NCBI RefSeq assembly: GCF_040581485.1
Contig: NC_090135.1
Span: 5,821,001-5,885,000, forward strand
Length of the DNA: 64,000 nucleotides
Origin: Linepithema humile
Taxonomy: Eukaryota > Arthropoda > Insecta > Hymenoptera > Formicidae
Direction: 5' to 3'
Shown: positions 45,101 through 58,085 of the stretch, in pieces
Layout of the letters: each line of letters opens with the position of its first letter
How positions within the stretch are numbered: position 1 is the first letter of the stretch
Notes under the pieces: model-generated
Seen by the model: only the letters and a program-made list of their open reading frames with translations
Database searches by the model: none
What the model was told of the DNA's origin: nothing
Translations under genes and position numbers: made by a program

Positions 45101-48100
45101 TAAATACATATTTACATCAATTTTCCACGTTTAAGTAAATAAATCTGTTAAGCGTTTGTTCTGTTTGATACATGTATATTAGCAAATTGCGTCATATACA
45201 TTAAATTTTTTCTTTAATAACTATGTAAAAATGTAATAAATAATACATTTTATCATAAAAAACAAAAGTTTATTTGCAACGATCAACGGTGGTGTATTAT
45301 TTCAAATATAATATCTTGACCAAATATTTATTTCATTACTTTAAATTTTCAGATTCCTCCGAATTATGACATAATGAATTTTTTTATTGCCGAAACACAA
45401 CGGGAATCTTTTCATTTTGATACTGCTTCGAATACAAATGAAACAAATTCACTTAGCTATCATTTAGATCATGTAAAACGTAAGTAAGGAAAATATATCT
45501 AAAAGCCTACAAATGGTTTAAGTAAATATAATTAAATAATGCTGAAGAATAATATGCAAATTTTTTAATTTTATGAAAAAAAATAAAAATTTGAACTACA
45601 CACAATGTTACGAAACAGATTACAGTCTGCCTCGTTGCTAAGAAATTGAAGTACCCAGCGATATTAATTGTAAAATTACCTGCTTAAATTTATTTTGTTT
45701 GATTTTAATTCTGTTGCTTGTTTAATTGATTAGTTGTGTTTTGATTTTCTTTGAAAACATCTTGTCCATCCCTCGACGGACAAGCTCGAGCTTATATATG
45801 TACGTTTAATTGTGTAAGGATGTCAACAAACGAGAGACATTATCATATTTGGTTATTATATCGAGCTGTCAGCCCGTATTGGTTCCAATACAACGGTGTG
45901 AAACAAGTCGATATAATTTCAAATCTCTCGTGTAACCTCTTTGCCGATATTGACGACAGTCGCGCCAAAATCGTCAAACCGATAGAAAGACTGAAAGGTT
46001 GAATACCAACAAGTTGTTCTGGCACGTTAAAACTCAAAACGAATAAATTTAAAAACACTGTTCAGTGAAACAAAACGTTAGTTATCATATTTCGATGTCC
46101 CTGTGACAATTATCAGCAATCTTAACATACGAAATCTCATTTACGTTTTTAATACTTAAATTAAAGTACAATGTACTGACATACATAAATTTCAATATAA
46201 AAGAAATATATCTTAACTTTTAAAAAATATGTATTTCAAAGTACTTAACAAACACATTATAATTTTAATTGTTTCAGCATCCAATATATGGCGCATGTTA
46301 TACCATTTGATAACTCCTGATATGTTTTGGACTGGTATCCGCACATATGTTAATAACAAACAGTAAGTAATATTTATTTATCTTTTTTGCTAGATAATTA
46401 TCACATAAATTGGATATTGAAGAAGAATGATGTATTGGAAATTCCACTGTCCAAAAATATAAATATAAACTTCTTCAAACTTATCTTAAGAAATTATCTT
46501 AAATCTTCAAAATTGTAAACAACAGAACGTTGATTTTCAAAGAAAGGCATCAAAACTGATATATCTTGTTTTTGTAAATTATCTTTTAGCTAAAAACACA
46601 AAATAAACATTTATACACTAAATACTGCTTCCTATTAAATGATATTATTTACTACGCGTCACAATTAAGGGATAGAAAATTTTGGATCGATTTTTGGGTG
46701 TTTTCTGAGCGGCTGTATTTCCGCGAAAAATAGACGAAAAATATCTTTAAAAAAAAGCGTTTTGAAGCTTGGATCTCTTCTAGTTTTTGAATCTTCTCAG
46801 AAAACTCCCGTATCATTATTTTTAACTGTGTTCTATCCTCCATTGAACGGACAATCCAAAAATTAAAAAAATTTTCCCACATTGGGCAACGTGCATGGAC
46901 CAGAAAAATTTTTTTTGTCAAAAACCGATTTCATGAAAGCTCATACAAATTTCAACAATTTGCTTTTTTAATGAATGCTGTGTAATTTTTTTTTTTTTGA
47001 CCGAGTTATTGGCGGTTAAAGCAAAATTCGTACTTTCAACTTTAAACATTCGTAGCTCCGGATCAAATTTTGAAATAAGGATTTTTAGTACGTATCATTT
47101 TCGTACGTTATACGTAACTTTCGAGCTTTAGAACACTAGGAAAGAAAAATCCAGCGCTCTCGAGATTTTGCGTGGTTACTGGGCATACCTTTAATTAAAA
47201 AAAAACGTGGACACTCAGGAGTTTCAATCATTTTTCACGAAGTTGCGCCTAGGTAAATGAAAAAAGAGGAAAACGCGATTTTTAACACGTTTTTACAGTC
47301 GACATGTCGAAATAAAAAAAATATCGGATCAAAATTCTAAAAAAAGCGTCTTATAGGGGAGACTTTGAACTTTCCAAAAAGCCCATGGCAGATGTCGTAC
47401 GAATTTATTGCGGAGCCACGAATGTTTAAAGTTAAAAGTACAAATTTTGCTTTAACCGCCAATAACTCGTTAAAAAACAATCGCACATCATTCACTAAAA
47501 AAACAAATTGTTGAGAATTGTATGAGCTTTAACGTTATGAAATCGGTTCTTGACAAAAAAATTTTTCTGAACCATGCACGTTGCTCAATTTAGGGAAATT
47601 TTTTTTATTTCTGGATTGTCCGTTCAATGGAGGATAACTCAGTTAAAATTGATGATACGGAAGTTTTCTGCGAAGATTCAGAAACTAGAAGATCCAAGCT
47701 TCAAAACGCTTTTTTTAAAGATTTTTTTCGTCTATTTTTCGCGGAAATACAGCCGCTCAGAAAATACCCAAAAATCGACCGAAAATTTTCTATCCCCTAA
47801 TTTTGACGCGTAGTGTACTTTTAACATTATTTATTGTTTCCAACTTTTAAAAAATTAACGTTTCTCGAAACCACACGAAAGGTGAGTCTGAAAAAATTGA
47901 GTTCTAAACTAACAAATCTACTGAAAATTATAAAACTTATTAGAAATATAAAAATGTACTGCTGTAAATTGTTTAATAATGTATTAAGTTGTTTAATATT
48001 ACAAATCGATTCCGAATTTTTTTTATTACAATACATAAGAAATACGTAACGTCCTTAATACATTAATAATATAATAATGCCATTTACTTTTTGTGTGCAA

Positions 48101-51100
48101 GGCATCTATACAAAATTAGATAGATATAACTCAATTTTTTGTTTTTAAAGCGGAATTTATGTATGTATGTCAATTTATATACATTTACATATCAATAAAT
48201 CGCCCACTGTAGAATATGTCGGTTTTCGAAACATCTTAATAAAATCCTTCAAATCGAACCGTGAGAAAAGCAATAGAAACAAAAGCAAATTAAAAAAACT
48301 TTTATTAAAAAGCTACACAAAGTATGTAAAATAACTTGTTATAATATAAAAGTATAATTGTTATTTAGATTAAATAATTATCAAAAAAATTTATAGAAAC
48401 AGAGATTTCAAACTTAAAGAATTTGATATAAGCTGATGTAATATATAAATAAGCAAGGAATATGTACAAACTATGGGTTTTGAATGAATTAATTAATTGA
48501 ACAAATTACGTTTATATTATTTAAATTAGCTTTGATAAAACGTAACATTTCAATTCTGAGAAATCTGTTATTTTTGGAGGCCTATATCAATTTCGATGCC
48601 CCCACTATTCCCTCTTTTGCTCTATCAGTCTATCGATCTATCTATCTTCTAAAATCAAAATACTAATTTTATTTATGTAAACCAAAATTGATTTTTGAAG
48701 TTCGGTCGAATTAACTTTGACAGTCCTTTAGAAACTAACATTTAACATATACATATACAGATAGAAAAACTTTTATTCTTTATATTAAAATCAAAATTTA
48801 TTAATATAATTATAAGTTCAGATTGTATAAAATATAACTGAAAATGTAAAAAATAAGATATTTCGATGGGTAATCATTCTTATCTACAATTTTAAAAACA
48901 AATTTAATTTATTCCAAATATCAGACTAGATAAAGAAACTTTTCAAATCCGAAAAGATATGTCCTACATACTATCCTTCACGTATAATTACACAAATATA
49001 TTATTACTCTAATTATACAGACATATAAATTAACACTTTCGCGACCGTTATATATTCGCTTGTGCACAACGCTTGAAGAGCCGCTCTATTATATTGAACT
49101 GATGTAATATTCGACATTTCATATTACACGACTTAATACCATGATGCAAAAAACAGTAAACGTAAAATTACGTGACCGGCACCTGACTTATACCAAAGCA
49201 TGAACGTAAAAATATGTAAGCGACCGCGAAAGTGTTCATATTTTAATATACTAAATAATAATTTTGAGTATATAAATAAAAAATTTTTGCTAAAAATTTG
49301 CACAATGATGTTTTTATAAAAATTTTCCATTTTATAGATATAATCAAACAAATGATTTATGGAACATAGTGCAAACTATTATACCAAATAACTCAACCGC
49401 ATTTATTGTAAAAAGACTTATATCTGTTTGGATAGCGGAAAAATATCCTGTACTGTACGTAACACGAAATTATTTGTCTAATAATACAATATTCCGATAT
49501 CTCACTCTCGATTTTGACGAGGATGCAGAACATCTTTCAGCATTCGTGACGTATACGACAAAATCAGAAATAAACTTTCACGATATTTTTGCCAATAAAT
49601 CCTTTTGGCTATCACCACAAAAGCCGAAAGGATTAAAGCAAAAGTTTGATAAGAATGATTGGATTATAGTCAATTTACAACAAACAGGTAAATATAAATC
49701 ATTAAATTTATTATATTTTAAATTAAAAATATAATATTGGCTCAAATTATTCAAATAAATTATTAACAACAAGCTACAGAGCCCAAGCTGGATTTTCGTG
49801 CTTAATTTATTAATATATTATAACAAAAGTTTAGGTCAATCTAGACGTTTCGACCATCTGGTTGTGGTCATCTTCAGTAGTTAGTTATTATAAAATTCGG
49901 AACATATTAATAAACAATCGTTACTTATAAAACTAATTCGGATATTACAATCTTCTTATATTCGTTACATTTAAAAATTGTTTAGAAGGACAACACATCT
50001 TGAAAGTCATGCCTCTTCTAATAACACCAATCTTAAGATCATCAGGAAGGAAATCATGTTTTACATTAAACATACACGATGTCCTTTTTAAGATTTGAAT
50101 TGTGGTTGATTGCAATTATTCTCAATGCATAGCAGTACCGTCATGTTGTGTTTTCGTGTAAACTTTCTTATTTTAAAAAACTAAGAACCAAAACTATTCG
50201 GTGTAACGAGTCAGTTTGCTAAAAATGATATTGGAGGTCCGTGTCGTTTGAGTGGACATGGCAAACCACAATTCAAATCTTAAAAAGGACATCGTGTATG
50301 TTTAATGTAAAACATGATTTCCTTCCTGATGATCTTAAGATTGGTGTTATTAGAAGAGGCATGACTTTCAAGATGTGTTGTCCTTCTAAACAATTTTTAA
50401 ATGTAACGAATATAAGAAGATTGTAATATCCGAATTAGTTTTATAAGTAACGATTGTTTATTAATATGTTCCGAATTTTATAATAACTAACTACTGAAGA
50501 TGACCACAACCAGATGGTCGAAACGTCTAGATTGACCTAAACTTTTGTTATAATATATTAATAAATTAAGCACGAAAATCCAGCTTGGGCTCTGTAGCTT
50601 GTTGTTAATAATTTATTATATTTTATCTTCGTATCTTTTTTGCTTTTTTAATTTTACACCCTGATGCTTCTGACACACGCACTCGCATACTGGCAAGAGT
50701 ACGTGTCATTCATGCTTGCAACAAACATTCTCACACGATAATCATTTCTACTCTTTTTCAAACCAATTGTAAAATATTTTATTAAAAAATAAATAATTTG
50801 AGAAAATGTTTCTCACAAAAAACAATAAAAATTATTTCAAAACTATTTTTTTATCAATTCTATCAAGAAACATTAATGATGAAAACTTTCTTTTTATAAC
50901 AGGGTATTATCGTGTTAATTATAATACTGAAAATTGGCTTAATCTTGCGCAATACATGAATTCTGTGAAATATGTCGACATTCATGTTCTCAATCGAGCT
51001 CAAATCATAGATGATGCGTTTTACTTCCTTACACGTAGACAACTTGATTACATTACGTTTTGGGAAATATCTGCATTTTTATCACAAGAAATAAATTATG

Positions 51101-52905
51101 TAGCATGGTATCCTATGTTTAAAGCTTTTGAATATATAAGTGTTATAGTTTCAATTAAAAATACTGATCCCCTAAAGGTAGGTAACAGGAAGCTTCTATG
51201 AGAAACATGGCATCAAAACATTATGTACACAGAGTGATACAAAACAATGTCCATAAAATGTCATATTGAGCGATTTTTAAGATAATTATTCCTTTAGCAA
51301 ATGTTTGTTTATAAGTTAGTTTTCGAGATATATATAATTGAAAATAGGTATCTACTCGTACACAGCGGGCAGGCAGGGATTGTGTAACTCATCAAAAGAG
51401 TAACGTAATACCTTGCAGTCATAATGTGTGTGAGTGTAAGTAACGAACTATCAACTTTTCAATTAAAACTCAAAAACTAAGTTTTGGACAAAATTTCGCA
51501 ACAAGAAAAATCGTGTCAGAAATCGCTTAAGAATATGATATTACAAGACCAACAGGTTGTTTTAAATTATTTTGTATAAAAAACAAGTTATAATATATGT
51601 GTGCATATATAAATATACATACATATCTTTTATAAATAGCAGTAGATTAAAATTTATATTACTTACCAATTTTTAGGAAAAGATGGAAAAAATATTGAGT
51701 GGAGTTCTGTATCAAATAGGATACGTGTCAAAACCATATGAAAACAAGTTCGTAAAATGTTTAAGAGAGGAAGCCGTAAAATGGGCATGTATTATTGGTA
51801 ACAAAAAATGTAGAGAAGTAGCCAATGAGCAAATGACAAGAGATCTACATTCTGAAAGTGCGACGTAAGAATAAGTGATTTACAATCATTTCTGTTGCAT
51901 TACGTAATCACATAAACAATTTCTGTTGCATTACGTATACTTATATTCTATACATGAAATACTGTACTAGATAAATTATTTTATTATAAAATGAGGTAAA
52001 TTTTTGCAAGAAATACTTTTTTCTGGTAACGCAGCTCTGTAACGCAATCGGAATGGAAAGGATGGATGTATTGTAATGGTTTGGTGTCAGCGAACAAGTC
52101 CATTTGGTACGCTGTATGGTACAAATGGACAGGAACACTTGATGATACAAAAATTTTAGAATATTTAACTTGCAGTGAAGATCCTTTAGTTGTTTCTAAT
52201 TATATACAGGTGATTTCGGATGATAATGATTTATTACAACGCAACAATACACGTGCTCATATATTTCTTCTTACCGTTGCGAGACATGCAAGCAACGATA
52301 CAGTTTGCAATTTTATATTGCAAAATCTCAATAAAAATATACTTATGTTCACCTCCAACACGTAATAATAATTTTTTTATATATATATATATATATCTCT
52401 ATATTTATTTATATGTATATATATTTCTAATATTTATAATTTTTATCTACCCGCGTCTTTTTTATTCTTATTGCCGGTTTAAATAATAATATTTATCACC
52501 TTACTTTTTCGCAGACAATCCGACATAATTGCAACAATAATTGTCATTATTACGCACCAACATGCTGTAAAGCAATTGGTTAAGGTATATTTTTCTGACT
52601 TAAATAACACTCATTTCTTTATTACTTAATATTGAGCTTATTTTTATGATTTTTTTGTACATGACATATCCGATCCGATTACTTTTAACGCAGTAATTAA
52701 TGCACTCATAAACTGTACTGCGCAAAAATTTTACGTTTATTGATATTGTCAAAATAATTTGTCCTAGGTGCTTGAATTTGCGAAAGTTAATTTGAGAGAA
52801 GAGCGATTAGTTGATGCTGTTCAAAAAAAAATTAAAAATCGAAGAGTCGAGTACGTAAGAAAAGTCGGAAACTTAGGACTCATCGGTGTGCGTCGGTTTA
52901 AATAA
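42199..52905 (+). CDS. M1 aminopeptidase-like gene 2, complete, predicted secreted pseudoenzyme
   Basis: Coding exons are 42199-42689, 43034-43474, 44223-44382, 45353-45479, 46278-46362, 49338-49687, 50903-51177, 51677-51864, 52035-52361, 52515-52584 and 52768-52905. The sum is 2652 bases, 883 residues plus stop, and every junction keeps the frame. A signal peptide (hydrophobic IILIVTIALC) comes first. Then M1 landmarks follow: YHLPDYIIPMDYDVNI, ARx-like TRQLFPYLDE, LSNMPI, TGFATLL, WRMLYHLITPDMFWTGI, TGYYRVNY, LNRAQIIDDAF and WACIIGNKKC. Active-site parts are lost: STETWGL in place of GAMENWG, HQMIT in place of HEXXH followed by a shortened loop, SKTGFA in place of NEGFA, and the EIFDxxxYxKG segment with the catalytic Tyr is absent. 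There is no hydrophobic tail, so no GPI anchor. Intron 5 is about 3 kb and holds a palindromic transposon. Confidence 0.85.
46648..47815. mobile_element. Palindromic TA-target element in intron 5 of gene 2 only
   Basis: The arms are about 430 bases: ACTACGCGTCACAATTAAGG... on the left, inverted as ...CCTAATTTTGACGCGTAGT on the right, with TA outside (46646-46647 and 47816-47817). The spacer is about 47085-47385. Copy 3 lacks it near 62970 and has a single TA there. Confidence 0.85.
49705..50625. mobile_element. Inverted-repeat insertion with two hammerhead-like motifs and 16-bp target duplication, copy 2 only
   Basis: AATTTATTATATTTTA is present at 49705-49720 and 50610-50625, and only once at the empty site in gene 1 (about 33410). 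The inserted part has long inverted arms (from about 49757 and to about 50609, starting TTAACAACAAGCTACAGAGC). The arms carry TCTTCAG...GTTTCG (49842-49882, minus sense) and CTGAAGA...CGAAACGTC (50490-50530, plus sense). The size of the duplication and the hammerhead-like core point to a retroelement such as a Penelope-like element rather than a cut-and-paste transposon (inference). Confidence 0.75.
50490..50530 (+). ncRNA. Hammerhead-like motif, right arm
   Basis: CTGAAGA (50494-50500), GACC/GGTC stem with a ten-base loop, then GAAA and CGTC. The mirror copy on the left arm lies on the minus strand (49842-49882). Core order as in type I hammerheads; stems I and III are not proven. Confidence 0.4.
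52376..52400. repeat. Short (AT)n tract in an intron of gene 2
   Basis: Alternating AT directly after the exon ending at 52361, at the place of the longer tract in gene 1. Confidence 0.8.
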
Positions 52906-53858
52906 TATTTATTTAATTTAATTATTCCTTCTTACACTGCAAATTTTTGTTGGACCAGATATTTGTCTTTTTTGATTTTCAATAAAGAAGTTATAGAAAG
53001 TTGCTTTACAACTAGAAGTGCCTTATAGTCGATGATGAGAACAGAATTAGCTCCGAAATACAAAATATATCTGGGCAAGTGTAATGTAACTTGCAAGAAA
53101 ATAATTTTTGTCAAAAATAAAATAATATAAAATAAAATATTTTCAATGTTTGTATGCTTACGTCAAAAAATTTTAAATATCAGAAGTAATGGGAGAGGTA
53201 ATATATTTATATTTACGTTGAATTGTTTATATGGACGGTTTAAAAGCAAATCTGTCATACATGAATTAAAAGTTGATTCTATCATAATGATATCATATTA
53301 CAAGCGTTGTTTTTATTATCATAAAATCAATATAATTATTGATATCACAATTTAAGCAATTGTTAAAAACAGAAAAAATGATCAATTTTAAAATAAAACA
53401 TTTATTTACTCTATACGTATCGATATATTTAAAAATATTTTTACTATATAATTTAATAAATTATTCACATCAAGCGTAAATTAATATCTGAATTCCTAAA
53501 TTGGAACGTTATGTTAAGCGATATATCTCGAGAAATATTCACCACTTCCTACTATTCTTTCAGCTACCATAAATCACATAAAATTTTGAAATTGATTCAA
53601 TTAATTAGACATTTTGATCAAAGATTTGATCATCTTTAGTACAATGTTTAAATACATGCAGAGATGCCATATGATCAAAGCTAAATGTACAAAAAATTAT
53701 GTAATTAAGGTCAAAAAATAAAATTGAACTGGAAGTAAAAAACGCTACATGATATAAAAAATTTAGACTAAAAGAGTTTAAATAAGAAATAAAATGTATA
53801 CCTAAAAACTTGCCAAAATCATAGTTCGAGAATTATAAAATGCATTGTCATATGCTGT
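52906..53858. other. Downstream intergenic sequence of gene 2
   Basis: It aligns with 36356-36990 and 38184-39260 downstream of gene 1. AATAAAG near 52981 is a possible poly(A) signal (36430 in copy 1). No gene recognised. Confidence 0.5.
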
Positions 53859-54843
53859 CAAAGGAGGATATTAAATATAGGTCGATTTTGGTCGAATGGT
53901 GTGAAACCAAAACTACACATGGTTTCTTATAGATTTCATACCGTAGAATCACGTGGTAAAGTTTATTTTTTTCTAAACAGCGGGGAAAGTACGGAAAAAT
54001 TGAAAAAAGACCATGAAAAATGGAATTTCCCGAGCTGGTTGAAGCTTGGAACATTCCTGCAGCAATTTAAAAAAAATGATTTGTCGCTCTTGTCCTTTTG
54101 CAGGGAGGAAGTTCTGAGGCTCTCACATGACATACAAAAAAGATCGATCCAATACATGCGTCGGAAGACACCCTTATACCCGAAAAACCACCCCAAAATC
54201 ACTTAAACGATTCTCGCCAAGCTAAGGGTATGTTCCGACGCATATATCGAATCGGTCTTTTTTGCATGTTGTGTGAGGGCCTCGAAACTTTCTCAGTGCA
54301 GAAGGAAAAAAACGACAAATTATTTTTTGCTAGGCGAGAATTTTTTAGGCACTCTGGGGTGGTTTTTTGAGTATAATAGTGTCTTCCGACACATGTATCG
54401 AATTGGTCTTGTTTGTATGTTATGTGAGGGCCTCAAAATTTCCTCTATGCAAAAGGAGAAGAGCGACAAATCATTTCTAGCTTGGCGAGAATCGTTTAAG
54501 TGATTTTGAGGGTGGTTTTTCGGGTATAAAGGTGTCTTCCGACGCATGTGTCGGATCGGTCTTTTTTGTATGTCATGTGAGGGCCTCAGAACTTCCTCCC
54601 TGCAAAAGGACAAGAGCGACAAATCATTTTTTTAAAATCGCTGCAGAAATGTTCCAAGCTTCAACCAACTCGGAAAATTCCATTTTTCATGGTCTTTTTT
54701 CAATTTTTCCGTACTTTCCCCGGTGTCTAGAGAAAAACAAACTTTACCACGTAATTCTACGGTATGAAATCTATAAGAAACCATGTGTAGTTTTGGTTCC
54801 ACACCATGGGCCAAAATGGACCTATATTTAACATCCTCCTTTA
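53859..54843. mobile_element. Palindromic element with internal tandem units, copy 2 only
   Basis: The ends are AAGGAGGATATTAAATATAGG and the inverse ACCTATATTTAACATCCTCCTT. Between the arms a unit of about 150 bp recurs three times with TCTTCCGACGCATGT and TGTGAGGGCCTC, and one inverted copy lies in the left arm (about 54068-54180). The aligned place downstream of gene 1 (near 39258) has no insert. No clean target duplication. Confidence 0.7.
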
Positions 54844-56090
54844 TCGTCTGCCGGAAAAAGAGTCACTGTGACAGACAAATGTAAAAATTGATCATACAAA
54901 AAGCACAAGAAGGAAGAATTAACAAATAGAGTGGTGAGAAAAATTATAAGGGTAGGAAATATCCAAATAGTGTAATAAATACAAGATTGGATGATAAGAT
55001 TTTAAAAAAGGAAATAACAATTTTAGGACCGCAAGATAAAATTCGAAAAGTAGTTTAGTATGGATATTTACATATATCGATTTTATTCTTGTGAAATATA
55101 ATATAAACCGATCGATCAATAGAAACATATAATATAATTTACATACCTGTGTAACTGAAATCAAGGAATCGGCAATAAAAAAATCGGGAGAACGTACAGA
55201 GAATTTTCAATACATGTTACATAATAACGACAATAGCACAAAATGCATTTTTACGTATTCCTGATGTATCGGTTTCTTTTTATTTAGTCTTCTAAATAAT
55301 ACTGCTATGTTAGTAATAAAAAGTAATTACGATATTACGATATATTTTTAGTAAAATGGTAGAATTGTATACAACTTTTCAAAATTAAACATTTCAAGAT
55401 AATATCTTAGACTCAAATGTAATAGTCATTTTAATATGTAATAGAAATTTTTAACAGATATGATAGCAATTATTACAAATTTATAATTAGAAATTTGATA
55501 TCTTTAAGATATCTTAGACTCAAATGTAATAGTCATTTTAATATGTAATAAAAATTTTTAACAGATATGATAGCAATTATTACAAATTTATAATTAGGAA
55601 ATTTGTTTTTTGCATTTTTAATTTCTTTTCTTATAAGTAATTTTATTATATAAGCTTTCACAAAACGTAAAAACTATTAATGTAGAGCATTAATATTATT
55701 TAAATTTAAACTCAATTACTTATTTTCAGTTTAGTAAATCTCTCATATTTCACTGCTGTAATTGCACAAATTTGTACCATTACATTTAAAATCTTAAATG
55801 TCTGACTGCATAACAGCTTAATACAATTTTACACGTAAAATTAATATTTTCTATATATTTATAAGTATTTTATTTTAACAATTTTGTTTGTCAGTAACTA
55901 AAAACTATACAATTTCGGTTTCTATACACAAATTTAACTGACTATGTATTTTAATTTCTGTGCTTTTCTAGCGTTTAGTAAAGTGTTTTCCCGTTGGGTG
56001 ACCTCTTAGCAACTGTTTGCGTGACATAACATATATATTATATCAGTTACGAATATGCTTCTTAGTATTCAGAGTCTTCTCGGAGCTAAC
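54844..56090. other. Intergenic sequence between genes 2 and 3
   Basis: It aligns with 39260-40180, with local duplication (a block near 55430-55490 recurs at 55500-55590). No gene recognised. Confidence 0.5.
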
Positions 56091-56223
56091 TGAATCGCAG
56101 TTTGATTTATATAGCTTCGGCATTCACGATTTGTGTGTAAGGTGATGTTAACTGTATTATTATTACAAAATTGTAAATTTTCACGTTGCATTGCATTTAA
56201 ATTGACGATTTTAATATATGTAG
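56090..56223 (+). promoter_or_regulatory. Conserved promoter and non-coding first exon of gene 3
   Basis: TTTATATAGC near 56106-56115 and a GTAAGTGA donor at 56224-56225, in register with the gene 2 counterpart. Confidence 0.45.
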
Positions 56224-56384
56224 GTAAGTGACCGTATATAATATTCTATTTCTATTTTAAAATATAGAAAAATTTAAAAGCAAATAAAGCACGATAAATA
56301 CAACTTTATTTTCTCAAATCTTTTTCTGAATAAGAAACTGTGTCTCTAATTTCTTTTTACTTTTACATTTTTTATTTGGTACAA

Positions 56385-56827
56385 CAGAGATGAGCAATCT
56401 TTGTTCTGCAGTGTGCCAAAATTAAAAACCTAATATTCCATACGGGCCGCAACGAACGCAATATTAAATACTTCAATATATTGTGTAATAAAAAAAAATT
56501 TAATTTATAGGGTGGAATTTGTTAATTTCGACAGTGAAACTTTTCTTTTCATTTGATTTACTTTTTATTAGTTATATTTTTAATATATGTATACAGAGGT
56601 ATAGGTACATATATAAATTTTTTTTATCGGGAAAAATTAAATATGTAGTTGGTGTTTAATTAATGAAATATTTGACTCTATTTTTCATCAACAAGCTTTT
56701 CAATATTAAGAGGTATGTTTGCTAAAATTTTTAAATTTACCAAAATAAAGTGCAACGTTTTGGCTGGCTGCAAATAAGTAATTGGAGGGCCGCATGCTGA
56801 CCGCGAGCCGCGCGTTGTTCATCACTG
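56385..56827. mobile_element. hAT-type MITE, orthologous to 40462-40904
   Basis: The left end is CAGAGATGAGCAATC and the right end GTTGTTCATCACTG, more eroded than in copy 2. Confidence 0.75.
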
Positions 56828-58085
56828 TTGTACAGTATGAGTCTCTTCATGTGTAATGATTAATCACCATTTCTGCAAAGTGACAATTAACCTTGTGTGT
56901 GTGCGCGCGTGCATCTGAGAGAATAGATATCATAACTGGTTAGAAAGATAATAATTTGATATTTTAATGTTTCTCGGCTTAGTGACACTTTCAGTTATAA
57001 TTTCGTTTTTGTTATATTTTTGTATTCTAACAGGCATTTTTAAATATTTATTATTTTTTATAACACTCCGTGAAACTACTCATGTATATACATAGTTATG
57101 TATATACATACAATATTATTATACTATCTTTCTAAACATTCATCAGACAAATTTTATGAATTTTACTTTTCCATGTTTTTTTTACTTTATTTTGCACTGA
57201 AAGAAAAGAACAATAGCAGTAACCATAATCAATGATGCTTTTTGGCGTCAAATATTTTTCTAAATGTTCTATAATAATTTTACAGGTTGGTCCATTGTAA
57301 TCAATCTATTAAAATATCTTAAAATCTATAAGTTTAAGACAAAAATGTTTTTAATCAAAGTTGCTCAGTTACTAAAGGGAAAGAAGGTGGTAACCTTGGT
57401 TGACTTTAAGAAAATGTCCTTAAGATCAGGAGGAGGACACAGTTTGGAAACGTGCATTCGTCTCTTAACTTTTATTTGTGTGTTAGAGCTGGTAAACAAT
57501 CAATCCGTAGACAATAATGTTATGTGCAATATAGTTTGTCCGAAATTGTGACATGTGTGCAAACGTGCGTTCAGTTCCTAACTTTTGTAGGCAATCGTAC
57601 TGTAGGTAATAATTTTTGGTTTGCAAACAAAATGTGAACAAACGAGATGTCGGCAATCGATACTATTGGCAAAAAATTTGTATCCAAACGGGACCCTCAA
57701 GGTCAGGTCAAGATCCCATAAAATTGTTTGAATTGAAATAAAGACTTGAGATATTCTAGTTGATTAAAATGGACCACCTTGTGTAATTGGCTATATATTT
57801 TACAATATTATACGTATACAAATATTATTGCTAACATTATACTAACGATTTTTATAAAAATGAGTATCGTAACTATAATTGTAGTACCATGTAATTATAG
57901 TCCAAAACATGATATACTTTTCTTTTAGTGTATGACGGTTTTTTTCTATATCTTTTCAGTCTAAATTCTAATCGTTATTATGTGCTTTTCTGTTATATTT
58001 AAATTAAAAATTATGTGTTGCAAATGTATATGTTTTACTGCCAACAAATACTTTTTTCAGACAATTTTTTTGTACATAAAGAAAA

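Noticed and set aside
45751..46002. Intronic frame conserved at 61800-61982 (HYHIWLLYRAVSPYWFQYN)
   Set aside because: Short, inside an intron of the M1 gene, no domain; it may be an old repeat fragment.
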